Positions 47,124 to 56,273 of a stretch of DNA of 64,000 nt are shown piece after piece. The translations under genes and the position numbers were made by a program. The notes beneath the pieces were generated by a model. It made no database searches. It was not told the origin of the DNA and saw nothing but the letters and a program-made list of their open reading frames with translations. The stretch is from assembly GCF_945277285.1 (NCBI RefSeq), contig NZ_CALYPR010000001.1:62001-126000 (forward strand). Direction: 5' to 3'. Source of the stretch: an uncultured Bartonella sp. (GTDB taxonomy: Bacteria; Pseudomonadota; Alphaproteobacteria; Rhizobiales; Rhizobiaceae). Numbering within the stretch: position 1 is the stretch's first letter; every line of letters starts with the position of its first letter.

Positions 47124-47638
47124 TGGCCTATCTTGTTGTTTCACCGCTTTCAAAATTGGCTGAAACCGCTCTTTGTTATAAACCGCGTGAACTCGTCACG
47201 TTGATGAACAAAGGCACGGTGATGGAACGGCCAGCAATAATTGAAGAAAACTGCCACTATTATCTCGGGTTTAATGACATTAACGAGCCTCAAGAAGGGC
47301 TTATTGCACCAAACGAGAATGATATTTTCAAGCTTCTTGATATTGCTGAAAACTGGAATAGGCAATTTCCACTTCTTATCAACTGTTTTATGGGAATTTC
47401 ACGATCTACAGCGACAGCGTTTTTAATTGCTTGCGCATTGCAGCCTCAAAAAAGCGAACAAGACATTGCAAATCTGTTGCGGAAAAACTCGCCCACAGCC
47501 ACGCCTAACAGGCTAATGGTTGCTTTGGCCGATAAAATTCTCAACCGTGATGGACGCATGAGCCGCGCAATTGCCAATATTGGACGTGGCGCGGAAGCTT
47601 TTGAGGGCACGCCCTTTATATTACCGGTTGACGATTAA
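47123..47638 (+). CDS. tyrosine-phosphatase-like protein
   Basis: A 171-residue protein with the CX5R phosphatase loop as NCFMGISRSTATAF (Cys and Arg both present), preceded by a short alpha/beta lead with DINEPQEGLIAPNENDI. This is the dual-specificity/atypical PTP layout found in Rhizobiales next to HD phosphohydrolases. It overlaps the HD gene by one base, so the two are translated together. Target unknown; it may act on nucleotides or phosphoproteins. Confidence 0.78.
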   Translation: MAYLVVSPLSKLAETALCYKPRELVTLMNKGTVMERPAIIEENCHYYLGFNDINEPQEGLIAPNENDIFKLLDIAENWNRQFPLLINCFMGISRSTATAFLIACALQPQKSEQDIANLLRKNSPTATPNRLMVALADKILNRDGRMSRAIANIGRGAEAFEGTPFILPVDD

Positions 47639-47694
47639 ATTTTTGCATGACAGAAATCTGATCGTTCTATTTTGTCTTAGAGCGATTAATGCTG

Positions 47695-48516
47695 CTAGTC
47701 TTGCACAATCGTGTAAGTTTCGTTTTCACCCGGAAATGTGCGTGTTTTCACATCATTGGCGTATTGTTTGATCGCTTCTTCCGTTTGCTGTTCGAGGTTT
47801 CCATAACGACGCACAAACTTGGGTACACGTTCACCAAAGCCCAACATATCTTCCATCACCAGAATTTGCCCGTCACACTGGTTAGAGGCTCCAATGCCGA
47901 TTGTCGGAATAAAAAGATCGCGCGTTATTTTTGCAGCCAAAGGTTCGACAATACCTTCCAATACAATGGCAAAAGCACCAGCTTCCGCTATTGCCGAAGC
48001 GTCACCTTCAATGCGTGGCCAATCACTTTGTTGGCGACCCTGTGTTTTAAAGCCGCCAAGGCTATTAATTGATTGTGGCATCAAACCGACGTGCCCCATC
48101 ACCGGTATACCGCGGCGGGCTAAAAACCGGACAGTCTTTGCCATTTCTGCTCCGCCCTCAAGTTTTACTGCGCCGCATCCTGTTTCGGACAAAATACGGG
48201 AAGCATTGATAAAAGCCTGTTCAGGACTTTTTTCATATGAACCAAAGGGCATATCGACAACAACAAGAGCGTGTTTCGAGCCACGCACAACCGCGCTACC
48301 GTGCAAAACCATCATATCGACGCTAACCGGAAGGGTGGATTGATAACCGTACACCACCATCCCGACGCTGTCCCCAACCAGCAGAAAATCGCAATAAGGA
48401 TCGGCAATTCGGGCACTATGGGCTGTATAAGCGGTGAGCGAGACAATAGGTTCGCCACCTTTACGGATCTTAATTTCGGGTGCGGTCACGCGTTTTGATG
48501 GCGCATCTGTGCTCAC
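47695..48516 (-). CDS. panB: 3-methyl-2-oxobutanoate hydroxymethyltransferase
   Basis: A 273-residue enzyme of pantothenate synthesis (ketopantoate formation). Family blocks: [40 protein letters not shown], and the active-site stretch [23 protein letters not shown]. The start is GTG at 48516; no ATG fits. It is 13 bases downstream of panC, on the same strand. Confidence 0.95.
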   Translation of the reverse strand: MSTDAPSKRVTAPEIKIRKGGEPIVSLTAYTAHSARIADPYCDFLLVGDSVGMVVYGYQSTLPVSVDMMVLHGSAVVRGSKHALVVVDMPFGSYEKSPEQAFINASRILSETGCGAVKLEGGAEMAKTVRFLARRGIPVMGHVGLMPQSINSLGGFKTQGRQQSDWPRIEGDASAIAEAGAFAIVLEGIVEPLAAKITRDLFIPTIGIGASNQCDGQILVMEDMLGFGERVPKFVRRYGNLEQQTEEAIKQYANDVKTRTFPGENETYTIVQD

Positions 48517-48529
48517 TCTTTGTTACCTT

Positions 48530-49375
48530 TTATTGAAACAAATACTGGTCGATCAATCTGACAGAGCCAAACCGCACGGTCAACAACAGAACGGTCGGTC
48601 TAGAAATCTTGTCTTCGACTTCTTCTAACGTTTCGGCATCACGAAAATCAATTGCTTCGATAAAGGCGCGTGGTTCATTTTCCAAAACATTTTTGATAGC
48701 ATGACGAAGAGCATTGATATCACGCTCGCCTTTTTGAAAAAGTTCGGCTGCCGCTTTCCAGCTTTTTGGCACAACAACTGCGGCTTTACGGTCTTCTTTA
48801 TCAAGAAGTTGGTTACGGGAAGAGCTTGCAACACCATCGTCATCGCGAAGAATAGGAAGACTGATAATTTTTATCGGAAAGGCAAGATCCTCCACCATAC
48901 GCCGGATAATAACGACCTGCTGGTAGTCTTTCTCGCCGAAAAAAGCAAAATCCGGCTCTACAATATTGAAAAGCTTGGCAACCACAGTGGTTACACCGCG
49001 AAAATGTCCGGGACGCAGTTTACCAACCAATATGTGGGAAAGCCCCTCGACTTCCACACTTGTTGCATTTCCTGCAGGCCACATCTCTTCCACCGATGGT
49101 GCGAAGACATAATCGACATTGGCTTTTCCAAGAAAAGCACAATCCGCCTCAAGGTTACGTGGGTAGGCAACATAATCTTCGTCTGGGCCAAATTGTTTGG
49201 GATTGACAAAGATTGACACAAGCGTGCGCTGACACATCGCTTGCGATTTTAACACAAGTGACAGATGGCCATTATGGAGTGCGCCCATTGTGGGAACCAG
49301 ACCGACTGTCAAACCGTCTTTTCGGTCTTTTGCCAATTGCTGGCGGACATCATCGATTTTTTTTAAAATTTTCAT
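48530..49375 (-). CDS. panC: pantothenate synthetase
   Basis: A 281-residue enzyme that joins pantoate and beta-alanine with ATP. The HIGH-like block is TMGALHNGHLSL; further blocks LVSIFVNPKQFGP, FGEKDYQQ and the KMSKS-like SSSRNQLL are all present. panC-panB order is common. It provides coenzyme A and, through it, the phosphopantetheine of AcpP. Confidence 0.96.
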   Translation of the reverse strand: MKILKKIDDVRQQLAKDRKDGLTVGLVPTMGALHNGHLSLVLKSQAMCQRTLVSIFVNPKQFGPDEDYVAYPRNLEADCAFLGKANVDYVFAPSVEEMWPAGNATSVEVEGLSHILVGKLRPGHFRGVTTVVAKLFNIVEPDFAFFGEKDYQQVVIIRRMVEDLAFPIKIISLPILRDDDGVASSSRNQLLDKEDRKAAVVVPKSWKAAAELFQKGERDINALRHAIKNVLENEPRAFIEAIDFRDAETLEEVEDKISRPTVLLLTVRFGSVRLIDQYLFQ

Positions 49376-49439
49376 AATCCATCCACCGCAGAACGGAATA
49401 TCCGGTCGCTACCATGGGATTCAATTTGAACAATCCGGT

Positions 49440-49928
49440 CTATTTCTCGGGAATGACCCCATAACCAGCAACCATTGCTTCGGCAATTTTCACTTCCATA
49501 GCATTGGTGGCACCACTTACACCGACCGCCCCAACAACAATATCATTGTTTGATACGGGCACGCCACCACCCAACGGTACCATGTGCGGTGTGCTTGCAA
49601 TAGCGGGCTCATCACCATTGACACGTTGCATATTGACTGAAGTCTTTACACGGAAAAGAGCCGCTGACTTTGCTTTGGCTATTGCCGCATCCACACAACC
49701 ATATGGTGCTCGGTCCATGCGATCGAATGTGATAAGACTGCCACTCGGGTCAACAACCGCCATACATACATTGACTTTCAATGTATCGGCCGATGTGCGC
49801 CCTTTAGCAATGAGAGAACGAGCGTCATCAAGCGACAGGATAGAAGTCGTATATTCCGCAATAGCAGCTGAAGAGCAGAACGATGCGACGATTGCCAAAC
49901 TAAGTAATTTCTTGAACGGGTTTTTCAT
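49440..49928 (-). CDS. GlcG/HbpS family secreted protein (DUF336)
   Basis: About 162 residues with a signal peptide (KNPFKKLLSLAIVASFCSSAA, cleavage near AIA). The mature part has the GlcG/HbpS plan: ILSLDDARSLIAKGRTSADT, VCMAVVDPSGSLITFDRMD, a Gly-rich loop VPLGGGVPVS and GAVGVSGATNAMEV. HbpS relatives bind haem, GlcG relatives sit in glycolate operons; neither is shown here. ATG 49928 gives the best signal peptide; ATG 49955 is possible. Confidence 0.78.
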   Translation of the reverse strand: MKNPFKKLLSLAIVASFCSSAAIAEYTTSILSLDDARSLIAKGRTSADTLKVNVCMAVVDPSGSLITFDRMDRAPYGCVDAAIAKAKSAALFRVKTSVNMQRVNGDEPAIASTPHMVPLGGGVPVSNNDIVVGAVGVSGATNAMEVKIAEAMVAGYGVIPEK

Positions 49929-49955
49929 TGATTTATCCATAGTCATAATTTGCAT

Positions 49956-50611
49956 TTTCTGAAGCTAAAACGGAAGAAGTTTCCGACAAGAATAGGCGAT
50001 TATTAATCTCAAGAATAAACGGCCTATTGGCATTTCTAATAGTTTTGAGTCTCACTTTTATCACTAGTTTGGCAAAACCGGCCTGCCACAATATTTGTTT
50101 TTACCGTTCTCAAGCCGCTGTAAACAGCTGAACGGCAACAAAATAGCCAGCCTACCTTACTTGTCCTCCGTCCGAACCTATTGTCAAAAAACCAGAGATT
50201 CGTAAAAGAACCACTAAAATTGATGTTTTTAAACTTATATTGACATTTTTTTCAGTTTCACATCCGGCATTTGCATTTAATTGCGATCGGTTTGCCAATC
50301 GACTAACAGAATTCGATTATTTTCTCGTTTTTATCCGCTCCATTATCTGTTGAAGACATATTTTAGAGTTTTGGTAAAACTTGAAGCCCCTTTATTATTT
50401 CAGCAAACTCAATCCTGTATTTTAATCAGAAAATCCCACTCACTAATATCGGTTAAAAGAACCAAAGAGAAAGACCCTATTGCTCCACCTTTTTGAATGA
50501 TAACCACTTTCTCTGTTTTCACCATTTTTGAAAAATATTGGCTGGAATCATGGCGATATTATTGCAAAAGCTCGCTTTTGATATCGCAATGCAAGTATTT
50601 TTGTGTTTGGC
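49956..50611. other. 656-bp gene-free region between recO and the GlcG-type gene
   Basis: No coding sequence is supported. It holds one compound hairpin (GCTGT/ACAGC inside CCGTT/AACGG, 50104-50135) without a T tract. The recO gene ends at 50612 on the minus strand, so the right part is its 3' flank; the left part may hold the promoter of the GlcG-type gene. Otherwise AT-rich spacer. Confidence 0.45.
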
Positions 50612-51343
50612 TTAGTTATTTAAAAAATGGGCGAGCGAGTGGATAAATCCATCGCGGACTTCCGGCGGTTCAATCCCGCGGGCATTCCAGACATTGCGCA
50701 TCAAAAAATATCCGGTCAAGACAAAGCCATTCTGAATATCTTCAAAGTCCTTCGGACGTCCGGTTTTTTTCAATAGAAATTCCGGCAGTGCCAGCAGTTT
50801 ATCTTTCCACGGCTCCCCCGCTTCGGCACAGATTGCACGCGCTGTTTTGGGAGAGACATAAGTGAGATTTTCATGCGTTCCCGTTGCGCCACACCGGCTC
50901 AAATCGAGCCCAAACCCCATTGCTTCCAATAACCGCATTTCAAACCGCACCATCAATTCGCCGGTAACCAGACGATTTTCCAAATTTGCAACGAGAAGTT
51001 CAAATATATCGTAAAGTGCAGGATAAGGATCGCGTTCGGGCAGCAGCCTGATGTGTGCAGCCGCGAGCTGGAGTGCATAGAGTGCATGTGGCTCAAGCAT
51101 TATGCGCGAGGCATTAAAATCTAACGGTTCAAATCTGAAAAGGCCCAGGTGCTCATCAAGTCTTGCCCACCATTCGGCAACAACCCGATTACCGGGTTGA
51201 AGAACCGCACTCATCTTGCGTGATCTGCCGCCTTTGACCAAGCCCATATGACGACCATGCAAACGAGTTATCACTTCAACAATGGCGCTCGTTTCCCCAT
51301 GTTGTCTCGTTCCAAGAATAAAAGCCTGTTCTTTCCACTCCAT
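50612..51343 (-). CDS. recO: DNA repair protein RecO
   Basis: A 243-residue RecO: an N-terminal OB fold (WKEQAFILGTRQHGETSAIVEV), a helical middle, and a C-terminal part with cysteines in SRCGATGTHENLTYVSP and TARAICAEAG. With RecR and RecF it loads RecA on SSB-coated gaps. It is two bases after era and ends the lepB-rnc-era-recO run. Confidence 0.92.
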   Translation of the reverse strand: MEWKEQAFILGTRQHGETSAIVEVITRLHGRHMGLVKGGRSRKMSAVLQPGNRVVAEWWARLDEHLGLFRFEPLDFNASRIMLEPHALYALQLAAAHIRLLPERDPYPALYDIFELLVANLENRLVTGELMVRFEMRLLEAMGFGLDLSRCGATGTHENLTYVSPKTARAICAEAGEPWKDKLLALPEFLLKKTGRPKDFEDIQNGFVLTGYFLMRNVWNARGIEPPEVRDGFIHSLAHFLNN

Positions 51344-51345
51344 CG

Positions 51346-52251
51346 CTAGTTTGAAAAATCCAATCCCATTTCGCGATAGCGCTCCGGATCGTCACCCCAG
51401 GATTTACGCACCTTGACGAATAAGAACAGATGCACTTTCTGGTCCAAAATCTCCATCAGCTCTTTGCGCGCTGCTTGCCCTATTGCCTTGATCGTCTCAC
51501 CCTTCGCCCCCAATACAATCTTTTTTTGTCCTTCACGTTCGACGTAAATGATCTCGTTAATTTTTACCGAACCATCGGGGCGCTCTTCCCAACTTTCAGT
51601 CTCGACAGTGGAGGCATAAGGCAACTCATTATGCAATCGCATATAAAGTTTCTCGCGGGTTATTTCGGCGACAAGCTGGCGCATCGGCATATCAGAAATC
51701 TGGTCTTCCGGATAATACCACGGCCCTTCCGGCAATTGTTTAGCAAGATAGTCGAGAAGATCGTCGCACCCGCCACCTTTCAAAGCCGAAATCATAAATG
51801 TCTCTGAAAAATTTTGGCCGGCATTCAGTTTGGCGCTAAGTTCAAGCAGTGATGGACGGGGCACAGCATCAACTTTATTGATGACCAATATTTTTTCTTG
51901 TTTGATCTTTGGAAGGGCAGCAAAAATTTGTTCTGTTTCCTCATCCAGACCTTTTGCCGCATCAACCAAAACCAACACAAGATCGGCATCTTTGGCACCG
52001 CTCCAAGCAGTCGATACCATTGCCCGATCAAGGCGGCGTTTCGGATTGAAGATTCCCGGTGTATCAACCAAAACAATTTGGGCATCGTTATGAATAACTA
52101 TGCCGCGGATCAACGCGCGCGTAGTTTGGACTTTGTGGGTTACGATGGAAACTTTTGTTCCGACTAAACGATTGACAAGGGTGGATTTTCCTACATTAGG
52201 AGCACCAATCAAGGCAACAAAACCGGAATAGGTCTTCTTACTCTCATTCAT
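51346..52251 (-). CDS. era: GTPase Era
   Basis: A 301-residue GTPase that assists 16S rRNA maturation and 30S assembly. The five G motifs: GAPNVGKST (G1), the Thr-rich switch (G2), VDTPGIF (G3), NKVDA (G4) and ISALKGGG (G5). The C-terminal KH domain runs from about residue 215 (IVLGAKGETIKAIGQAA). The ATG at 52251 lies inside the last codons of rnc, an eight-base overlap; the longer ORF to 52287 is rejected. Confidence 0.95.
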   Translation of the reverse strand: MNESKKTYSGFVALIGAPNVGKSTLVNRLVGTKVSIVTHKVQTTRALIRGIVIHNDAQIVLVDTPGIFNPKRRLDRAMVSTAWSGAKDADLVLVLVDAAKGLDEETEQIFAALPKIKQEKILVINKVDAVPRPSLLELSAKLNAGQNFSETFMISALKGGGCDDLLDYLAKQLPEGPWYYPEDQISDMPMRQLVAEITREKLYMRLHNELPYASTVETESWEERPDGSVKINEIIYVEREGQKKIVLGAKGETIKAIGQAARKELMEILDQKVHLFLFVKVRKSWGDDPERYREMGLDFSN

Positions 52252-52951
52252 TTTCTTGTCTTTCGATATTTTTCCAAACGCCTTCACGGATCAATAGTTT
52301 TTCTGCAGCCTCACGTTCGGCCTGACGTTTCGAACGGCCTCGCCCAGTTTCTGGTGCAAAACCGGAAACACGTACCTCTATATCAAAAGTCGGGTCATGG
52401 TCCGGACCATGACGTTTCACTACACGATATTGTGGTTGCGCCCCATTTTTTGTGTGGGCCCATTCCTGCAATTCGGTTTTCGGATCCCGCCGTTCTGCGC
52501 CGGACTGGCGTGCCCGGTCTTCCCAATACCGGCGAATAAACGGGCGCACAGCATCCAGCCCACCATCAAGATACATAGCAGCAATTAATGCTTCAACGAC
52601 GTCTGCATGCATATTTGCCAGTCGCCGTTCGTCAAGATTTTTCATTTCAGCACCGACATAGACAATATCCGGCAAACCGATTTCTTGCGCAATTTCGGCG
52701 CAGGTTACCGCATTGACCAAGCCGTTCAGCCGTACTGACAGTTCCCCTTCACTCGCACGCGGATAAAATCCGAAGAGCATTTCCGATACCAGCAACCCCA
52801 ATACCCGATCGCCCAGAAATTCAAGACGTTCGTAATTGCCATGTGTCTGATCCTGCACACTCGAATGAGTTAAAGCGCGTCTCAGTCGTTCTTCGTTCTT
52901 AAACTTATGACCGGTCGATTTTTCCAGTTTTTCGACTTTTTGACGATCCAT
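52244..52951 (-). CDS. rnc: ribonuclease III
   Basis: A 235-residue double-strand-specific RNase that starts 23S/16S processing and cuts other structured RNAs. The catalytic signature is NYERLEFLGDRVLGLL; the second acidic pair sits in NMHADVVEALIAAMYLDGG; a C-terminal dsRNA-binding domain follows from about residue 160 (PKTELQEWAHTKNG). It overlaps era by eight bases and follows lepB. Confidence 0.96.
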   Translation of the reverse strand: MDRQKVEKLEKSTGHKFKNEERLRRALTHSSVQDQTHGNYERLEFLGDRVLGLLVSEMLFGFYPRASEGELSVRLNGLVNAVTCAEIAQEIGLPDIVYVGAEMKNLDERRLANMHADVVEALIAAMYLDGGLDAVRPFIRRYWEDRARQSGAERRDPKTELQEWAHTKNGAQPQYRVVKRHGPDHDPTFDIEVRVSGFAPETGRGRSKRQAEREAAEKLLIREGVWKNIERQENE

Positions 52952-52959
52952 TATTACAC

Positions 52960-53751
52960 CTATTTATCAGGTGGGAAATATTTGATCGTATTTACAGAAG
53001 AAAACAACCGATCCCACCTTATGTCCAGCGGCCAGCGCCATATTTTCCATGCGCTTGCACCATTTCCAATAGAAAAGAAGATCAGATTAGCGCGACCTAC
53101 AAGATTTTCATAGGGAACATACCCGACATTCATTCGGCTATCATCGGAGCGGTCACGATTATCTCCCATCATAAAATAATAACCTTGAGGCACTTCAAAC
53201 ACTTTCGTATCATCAAGTGCAGGATAAAATTCCATGTCGAGTGTATTATAAGTAACGCCATTGGGCATTGTTTCCCTGTACACGTCAACAGGCCTGGTAA
53301 CCTCGGTTACATCGGCATTGGTAATCTGCCCGACCAATTCGCGCGGCACGGCCTGATCATTAATATAAAGCGTACCTTCGCGAACCTGTATTCTGTCGCC
53401 CGGAAGACCGACAAGGCGCTTGATATAATAATCGTCTATTCTGTTTGGCGGGCGAAAGACAACAATATCCCCCCGCTTCGGCTCGCTGCCAAAAATACGT
53501 CCTGAAAAAAGATCCAGTGAAAAAGGAATCGAATAACGCGAATAACCGTAAGCATATTTCGATACAAAAAGATAATCGCCGACAAGCAAAGTCGGACGCA
53601 TTGATCCGGAAGGAATTGTAAAAGGCTGGAACAACACTGTCTGAAATAAAACCGCAATAATAAGCGCCTGAATAACAATAGAGATAAATTCGCCAAATCC
53701 CCCGCTGTTTTTTACCTTTTTTAATTGAGTGGTATTTTCAGTTTGGTTCAT
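52960..53751 (-). CDS. lepB: signal peptidase I
   Basis: A 263-residue membrane-bound serine/lysine protease that removes signal peptides on the periplasmic side. One hydrophobic anchor near residues 20-45; the serine in PSGSMRPTLLVGDYLFVSKY and the general-base lysine in RLVGLPGDRIQV with DYYIKRL; the box E stretch GYYFMMGDNRDRSDDSR is intact. It is eight bases from rnc, the usual order acpS-lepB-rnc-era-recO. Confidence 0.95.
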   Translation of the reverse strand: MNQTENTTQLKKVKNSGGFGEFISIVIQALIIAVLFQTVLFQPFTIPSGSMRPTLLVGDYLFVSKYAYGYSRYSIPFSLDLFSGRIFGSEPKRGDIVVFRPPNRIDDYYIKRLVGLPGDRIQVREGTLYINDQAVPRELVGQITNADVTEVTRPVDVYRETMPNGVTYNTLDMEFYPALDDTKVFEVPQGYYFMMGDNRDRSDDSRMNVGYVPYENLVGRANLIFFSIGNGASAWKIWRWPLDIRWDRLFSSVNTIKYFPPDK

Positions 53752-53817
53752 GTTTGTTTTGCCCTTGTAATAAAGCTCACTCTATTGTTTATGAATTTCA
53801 GTAATTGGTATAGTGCT

Positions 53818-54228
53818 CTAGCCGATCTCTCCAAGAGAAACGGCTTCAATAATAACGAAAGCTTGTGTCCAAGGAAAATCATCTGTAATTGTCAGATGGA
53901 TCACAGCTTTATGTCCCTCGGGTGTCATTTTTTCAAGAAATGCTTTTGCGTTGTTAGTGAGTGTCATTGTAGGCTTTCCGCTTGGGAGATTGATAACCCC
54001 CATATCTTTCCACCACACACCGCGCGAAATACCAGTTCCAAGTGCTTTTGCACAGGCTTCCTTGGCTGCAAAACGCTTTGCATAAGATGCCCCGCGATTT
54101 TTTCTCCCCTCCGATTTTTTTTGTTCAACGAGGGTAAAAACACGATCGATAAAACGCATCTCATGACGTGCCAGTACCTTTTCGACACGACGAATATCAA
54201 TCATATCATTGCCAATACCAATAATCAC
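53818..54228 (-). CDS. acpS: holo-[acyl-carrier-protein] synthase
   Basis: A 136-residue enzyme that moves phosphopantetheine from CoA to AcpP (18326-18562). The opening [18 protein letters not shown] carries the metal Asp and the block [15 protein letters not shown] the second acidic residue. The start is GTG at 54228, overlapping the DUF2062 stop by four bases (GTGA); a longer reading to 54408 would lie entirely inside that gene and is rejected. Length is normal for AcpS. Confidence 0.93.
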   Translation of the reverse strand: MIIGIGNDMIDIRRVEKVLARHEMRFIDRVFTLVEQKKSEGRKNRGASYAKRFAAKEACAKALGTGISRGVWWKDMGVINLPSGKPTMTLTNNAKAFLEKMTPEGHKAVIHLTITDDFPWTQAFVIIEAVSLGEIG

Positions 54229-54836
54229 TGCAAGGCTTCCTGTTTTTGATCTTTCTTGAGTCGCATACGGATTTTCTCTGCCATCTTTTCCTGCCGGTGT
54301 TTTTGAAAACGGGCCGTTGCCCGATAGGCACAGATATAGGCAAAACTGCCCAAAAACAAACCGAGTATGAGCCCGCCGAAAAGTATCGGTTTCATCACGG
54401 TATCCCATGCTTCAAGCAAAATTCCCCAAGCCTGCGAGACCGAAAGCCCTTCAAACATTGCCCGTATCTGGGCAAGCGGTATTTCATCAACATTGCCGAA
54501 TAATGCAAAGCAGAAATGCCCGAGTTTATAGTCGATCATTACGATGGGCAAGAATGTCAACGGATTGGAAAGCATTGTTCCCAGAATGGCCGCCGCAACA
54601 TTACCACGAAGAAGCCACGTTACAATACCTGCTAAAATAATATGAAGACCAAATAAAGGCGAACTGGCTGCCAAAATGCCAATAGCAAGCCCCAACGCTA
54701 CCTGATGGGGCGTTGCAGATATGCGCAATAATCTTTTTCCATAATATTTCATAGAACGGGCAAACGACCGCCGTGGCCAAAACCACAGGCGTATCCGTTC
54801 CAAGAAACTTACAGGTTTGCGTCGGCGAAAAAGCAT
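54225..54836 (-). CDS. DUF2062 family membrane protein
   Basis: A 203-residue protein with a basic N-terminus, hydrophobic segments near residues 45-70, 75-105 and 145-170, and a charged C-terminal tail. Blocks [24 protein letters not shown] and [19 protein letters not shown] identify DUF2062, a family found in Rhizobiales next to acpS; function unknown. It overlaps acpS by four bases and so belongs to the acpS-lepB-rnc-era-recO transcript, of which it is the first gene. Confidence 0.82.
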   Translation of the reverse strand: MLFRRRKPVSFLERIRLWFWPRRSFARSMKYYGKRLLRISATPHQVALGLAIGILAASSPLFGLHIILAGIVTWLLRGNVAAAILGTMLSNPLTFLPIVMIDYKLGHFCFALFGNVDEIPLAQIRAMFEGLSVSQAWGILLEAWDTVMKPILFGGLILGLFLGSFAYICAYRATARFQKHRQEKMAEKIRMRLKKDQKQEALQ

Positions 54837-55016
54837 TTTGTCTTCATAAACGCCCAGACATCACGAGACAATCTCTAATATTCAAATTGTTGTCCTAACC
54901 AGAAAATTTCGCTTTTACTCAACAACACAATCACGTTATTTGACCGATTTTTAGCCCGCTGGCTATTCCTTTTTAAAGTTTAAAAATATACCTTCCACCC
55001 GCAAGGGGAGGAAACA

Positions 55017-56213
55017 ATGAACATAGCGAAAAGTAATGCTCATATACAAGCAGAAACAACTTTTATTTCTATAATCTTCGCCGTGAGTTGTGGACATTTT
55101 CTCAACGATGTCATGCAATCTATGCTGCCTGCAATCTACCCTATTTTGCGCGAGAACTATGGCCTAACCTTTCTCCAGATTGGCATTATAACTGCCGTTT
55201 ATCAACTAACAGGGTCAATCTTGCAGCCGATCATCGGCTTTTACACCGACAAGCAACCAAGCCCCTATTCTCTACCCTGTGCTTCCGCTGCAACCATGAT
55301 AGGGTTGCTTTTGCTTGCCAATGCCCATCATTATTACATTTTGCTAATTGGCTCGGCCTTTGTCGGATTGGGGTCATCAATCTTCCATCCTGAAGCCTCG
55401 CGCGTTGCCCGCCTCGCATCAGGCGGGAAATATGGCTTTGCCCAGTCAATTTTCCAAGTCGGCGGCAATTGCGGTTCAGCCATCGGCCCGATTATTGCGG
55501 CGCTTTTTATCAGTCAACAGCAACGCATCGGCTGGCTTTCGTTTCTTGCTTTCTTCGGCATTATTATTCTTTTTTTCGTCAGCCGGTGGTATGCTAACAA
55601 TCTTAAACGGCGTTTGACCAAGAAATCCGTTTCACAAGAAAATCGGCTTCCGAAAGCAAAAGTAAGAAATGCGATTTTTGTTCTCGTCGGATTGATGTTT
55701 GCGAAATATGTTTATATGGCCAGCATGCAGAACTATTATATGTTCTACACTATGGAAAAATTCGGCATCAGTCTCCATCAGGCCCAACTTTTACTTTTCC
55801 TCTATCTTGGCGGCATTGCAGTCGGCACGATATTTGGTGGCCCGATTGGCGACCGTGTTGGCGCACGCACCGTAATCTGGGTATCGATTCTTGGTGTATT
55901 TCCTTTTACTGTCATTCTGCCTTTTGTAAGTTTGCCCCTCACTGCAATTCTAACTGTCATTATTGGAGTCATTCTGGCTTCGGCATTTCCTGCCATCGTA
56001 GTTTTTGCCCAAGAATTGATGCCCGGTAAAGTTGGCACTGTAGCAGGGTTGTTTTTTGGTCTTTCTTTTGGAATAGGTGCTTTGTCTTCGGCCGCCCTCG
56101 GCCGTGTGATGGATCTGATCGGTTCACAGGCCATGTTTGAAATTTGTTCTTATATGCCGTTACTTGGCCTCATCGCGGTTTTTCTGCCCAAGATTCGAAC
56201 AAGCCATACATAA
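55017..56213 (+). CDS. MFS exporter, fosmidomycin-resistance (Fsr) type
   Basis: A 398-residue inner-membrane protein with 12 hydrophobic segments. FSR-type opening GHFLNDVMQSMLPAIYPILR, the loop 2-3 region with GFYTDKQPSPY, GSSIFHPEASRVAR and the loop 8-9 motif PIGDRVGARTVIW. Fsr exports fosmidomycin and similar compounds in E. coli; the natural substrate is unknown. A very strong ribosome site (GGGGAGGAAAC) precedes ATG 55017. It ends 60 bp from the convergent hemN. Confidence 0.86.
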   Translation: MNIAKSNAHIQAETTFISIIFAVSCGHFLNDVMQSMLPAIYPILRENYGLTFLQIGIITAVYQLTGSILQPIIGFYTDKQPSPYSLPCASAATMIGLLLLANAHHYYILLIGSAFVGLGSSIFHPEASRVARLASGGKYGFAQSIFQVGGNCGSAIGPIIAALFISQQQRIGWLSFLAFFGIIILFFVSRWYANNLKRRLTKKSVSQENRLPKAKVRNAIFVLVGLMFAKYVYMASMQNYYMFYTMEKFGISLHQAQLLLFLYLGGIAVGTIFGGPIGDRVGARTVIWVSILGVFPFTVILPFVSLPLTAILTVIIGVILASAFPAIVVFAQELMPGKVGTVAGLFFGLSFGIGALSSAALGRVMDLIGSQAMFEICSYMPLLGLIAVFLPKIRTSHT

Positions 56214-56220
56214 CCGGATT

Positions 56221-56260
56221 AACAGCTTTCTTATCAAAGCGGCACAGAAAAATAGCTGTT
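56221..56260. repeat. 7-bp inverted repeat between two convergent genes
   Basis: AACAGCT (56221-56227) and AGCTGTT (56254-56260) are reverse complements with a 26-base spacer in the gap between the Fsr-type gene and hemN. It could form a weak bidirectional stem; no T tract. Confidence 0.3.
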
Positions 56261-56273
56261 GATGTCCTGACTA

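Noticed and set aside
50281..50496. 71-codon ORF in the gap left of recO
   Set aside because: No ribosome site, no signal or domain, composition like random AT-rich DNA.
54229..54408. N-terminal extension of acpS
   Set aside because: The 60 extra codons lie wholly inside the DUF2062 gene; family N-terminus begins at GTG 54228 with the GTGA overlap.
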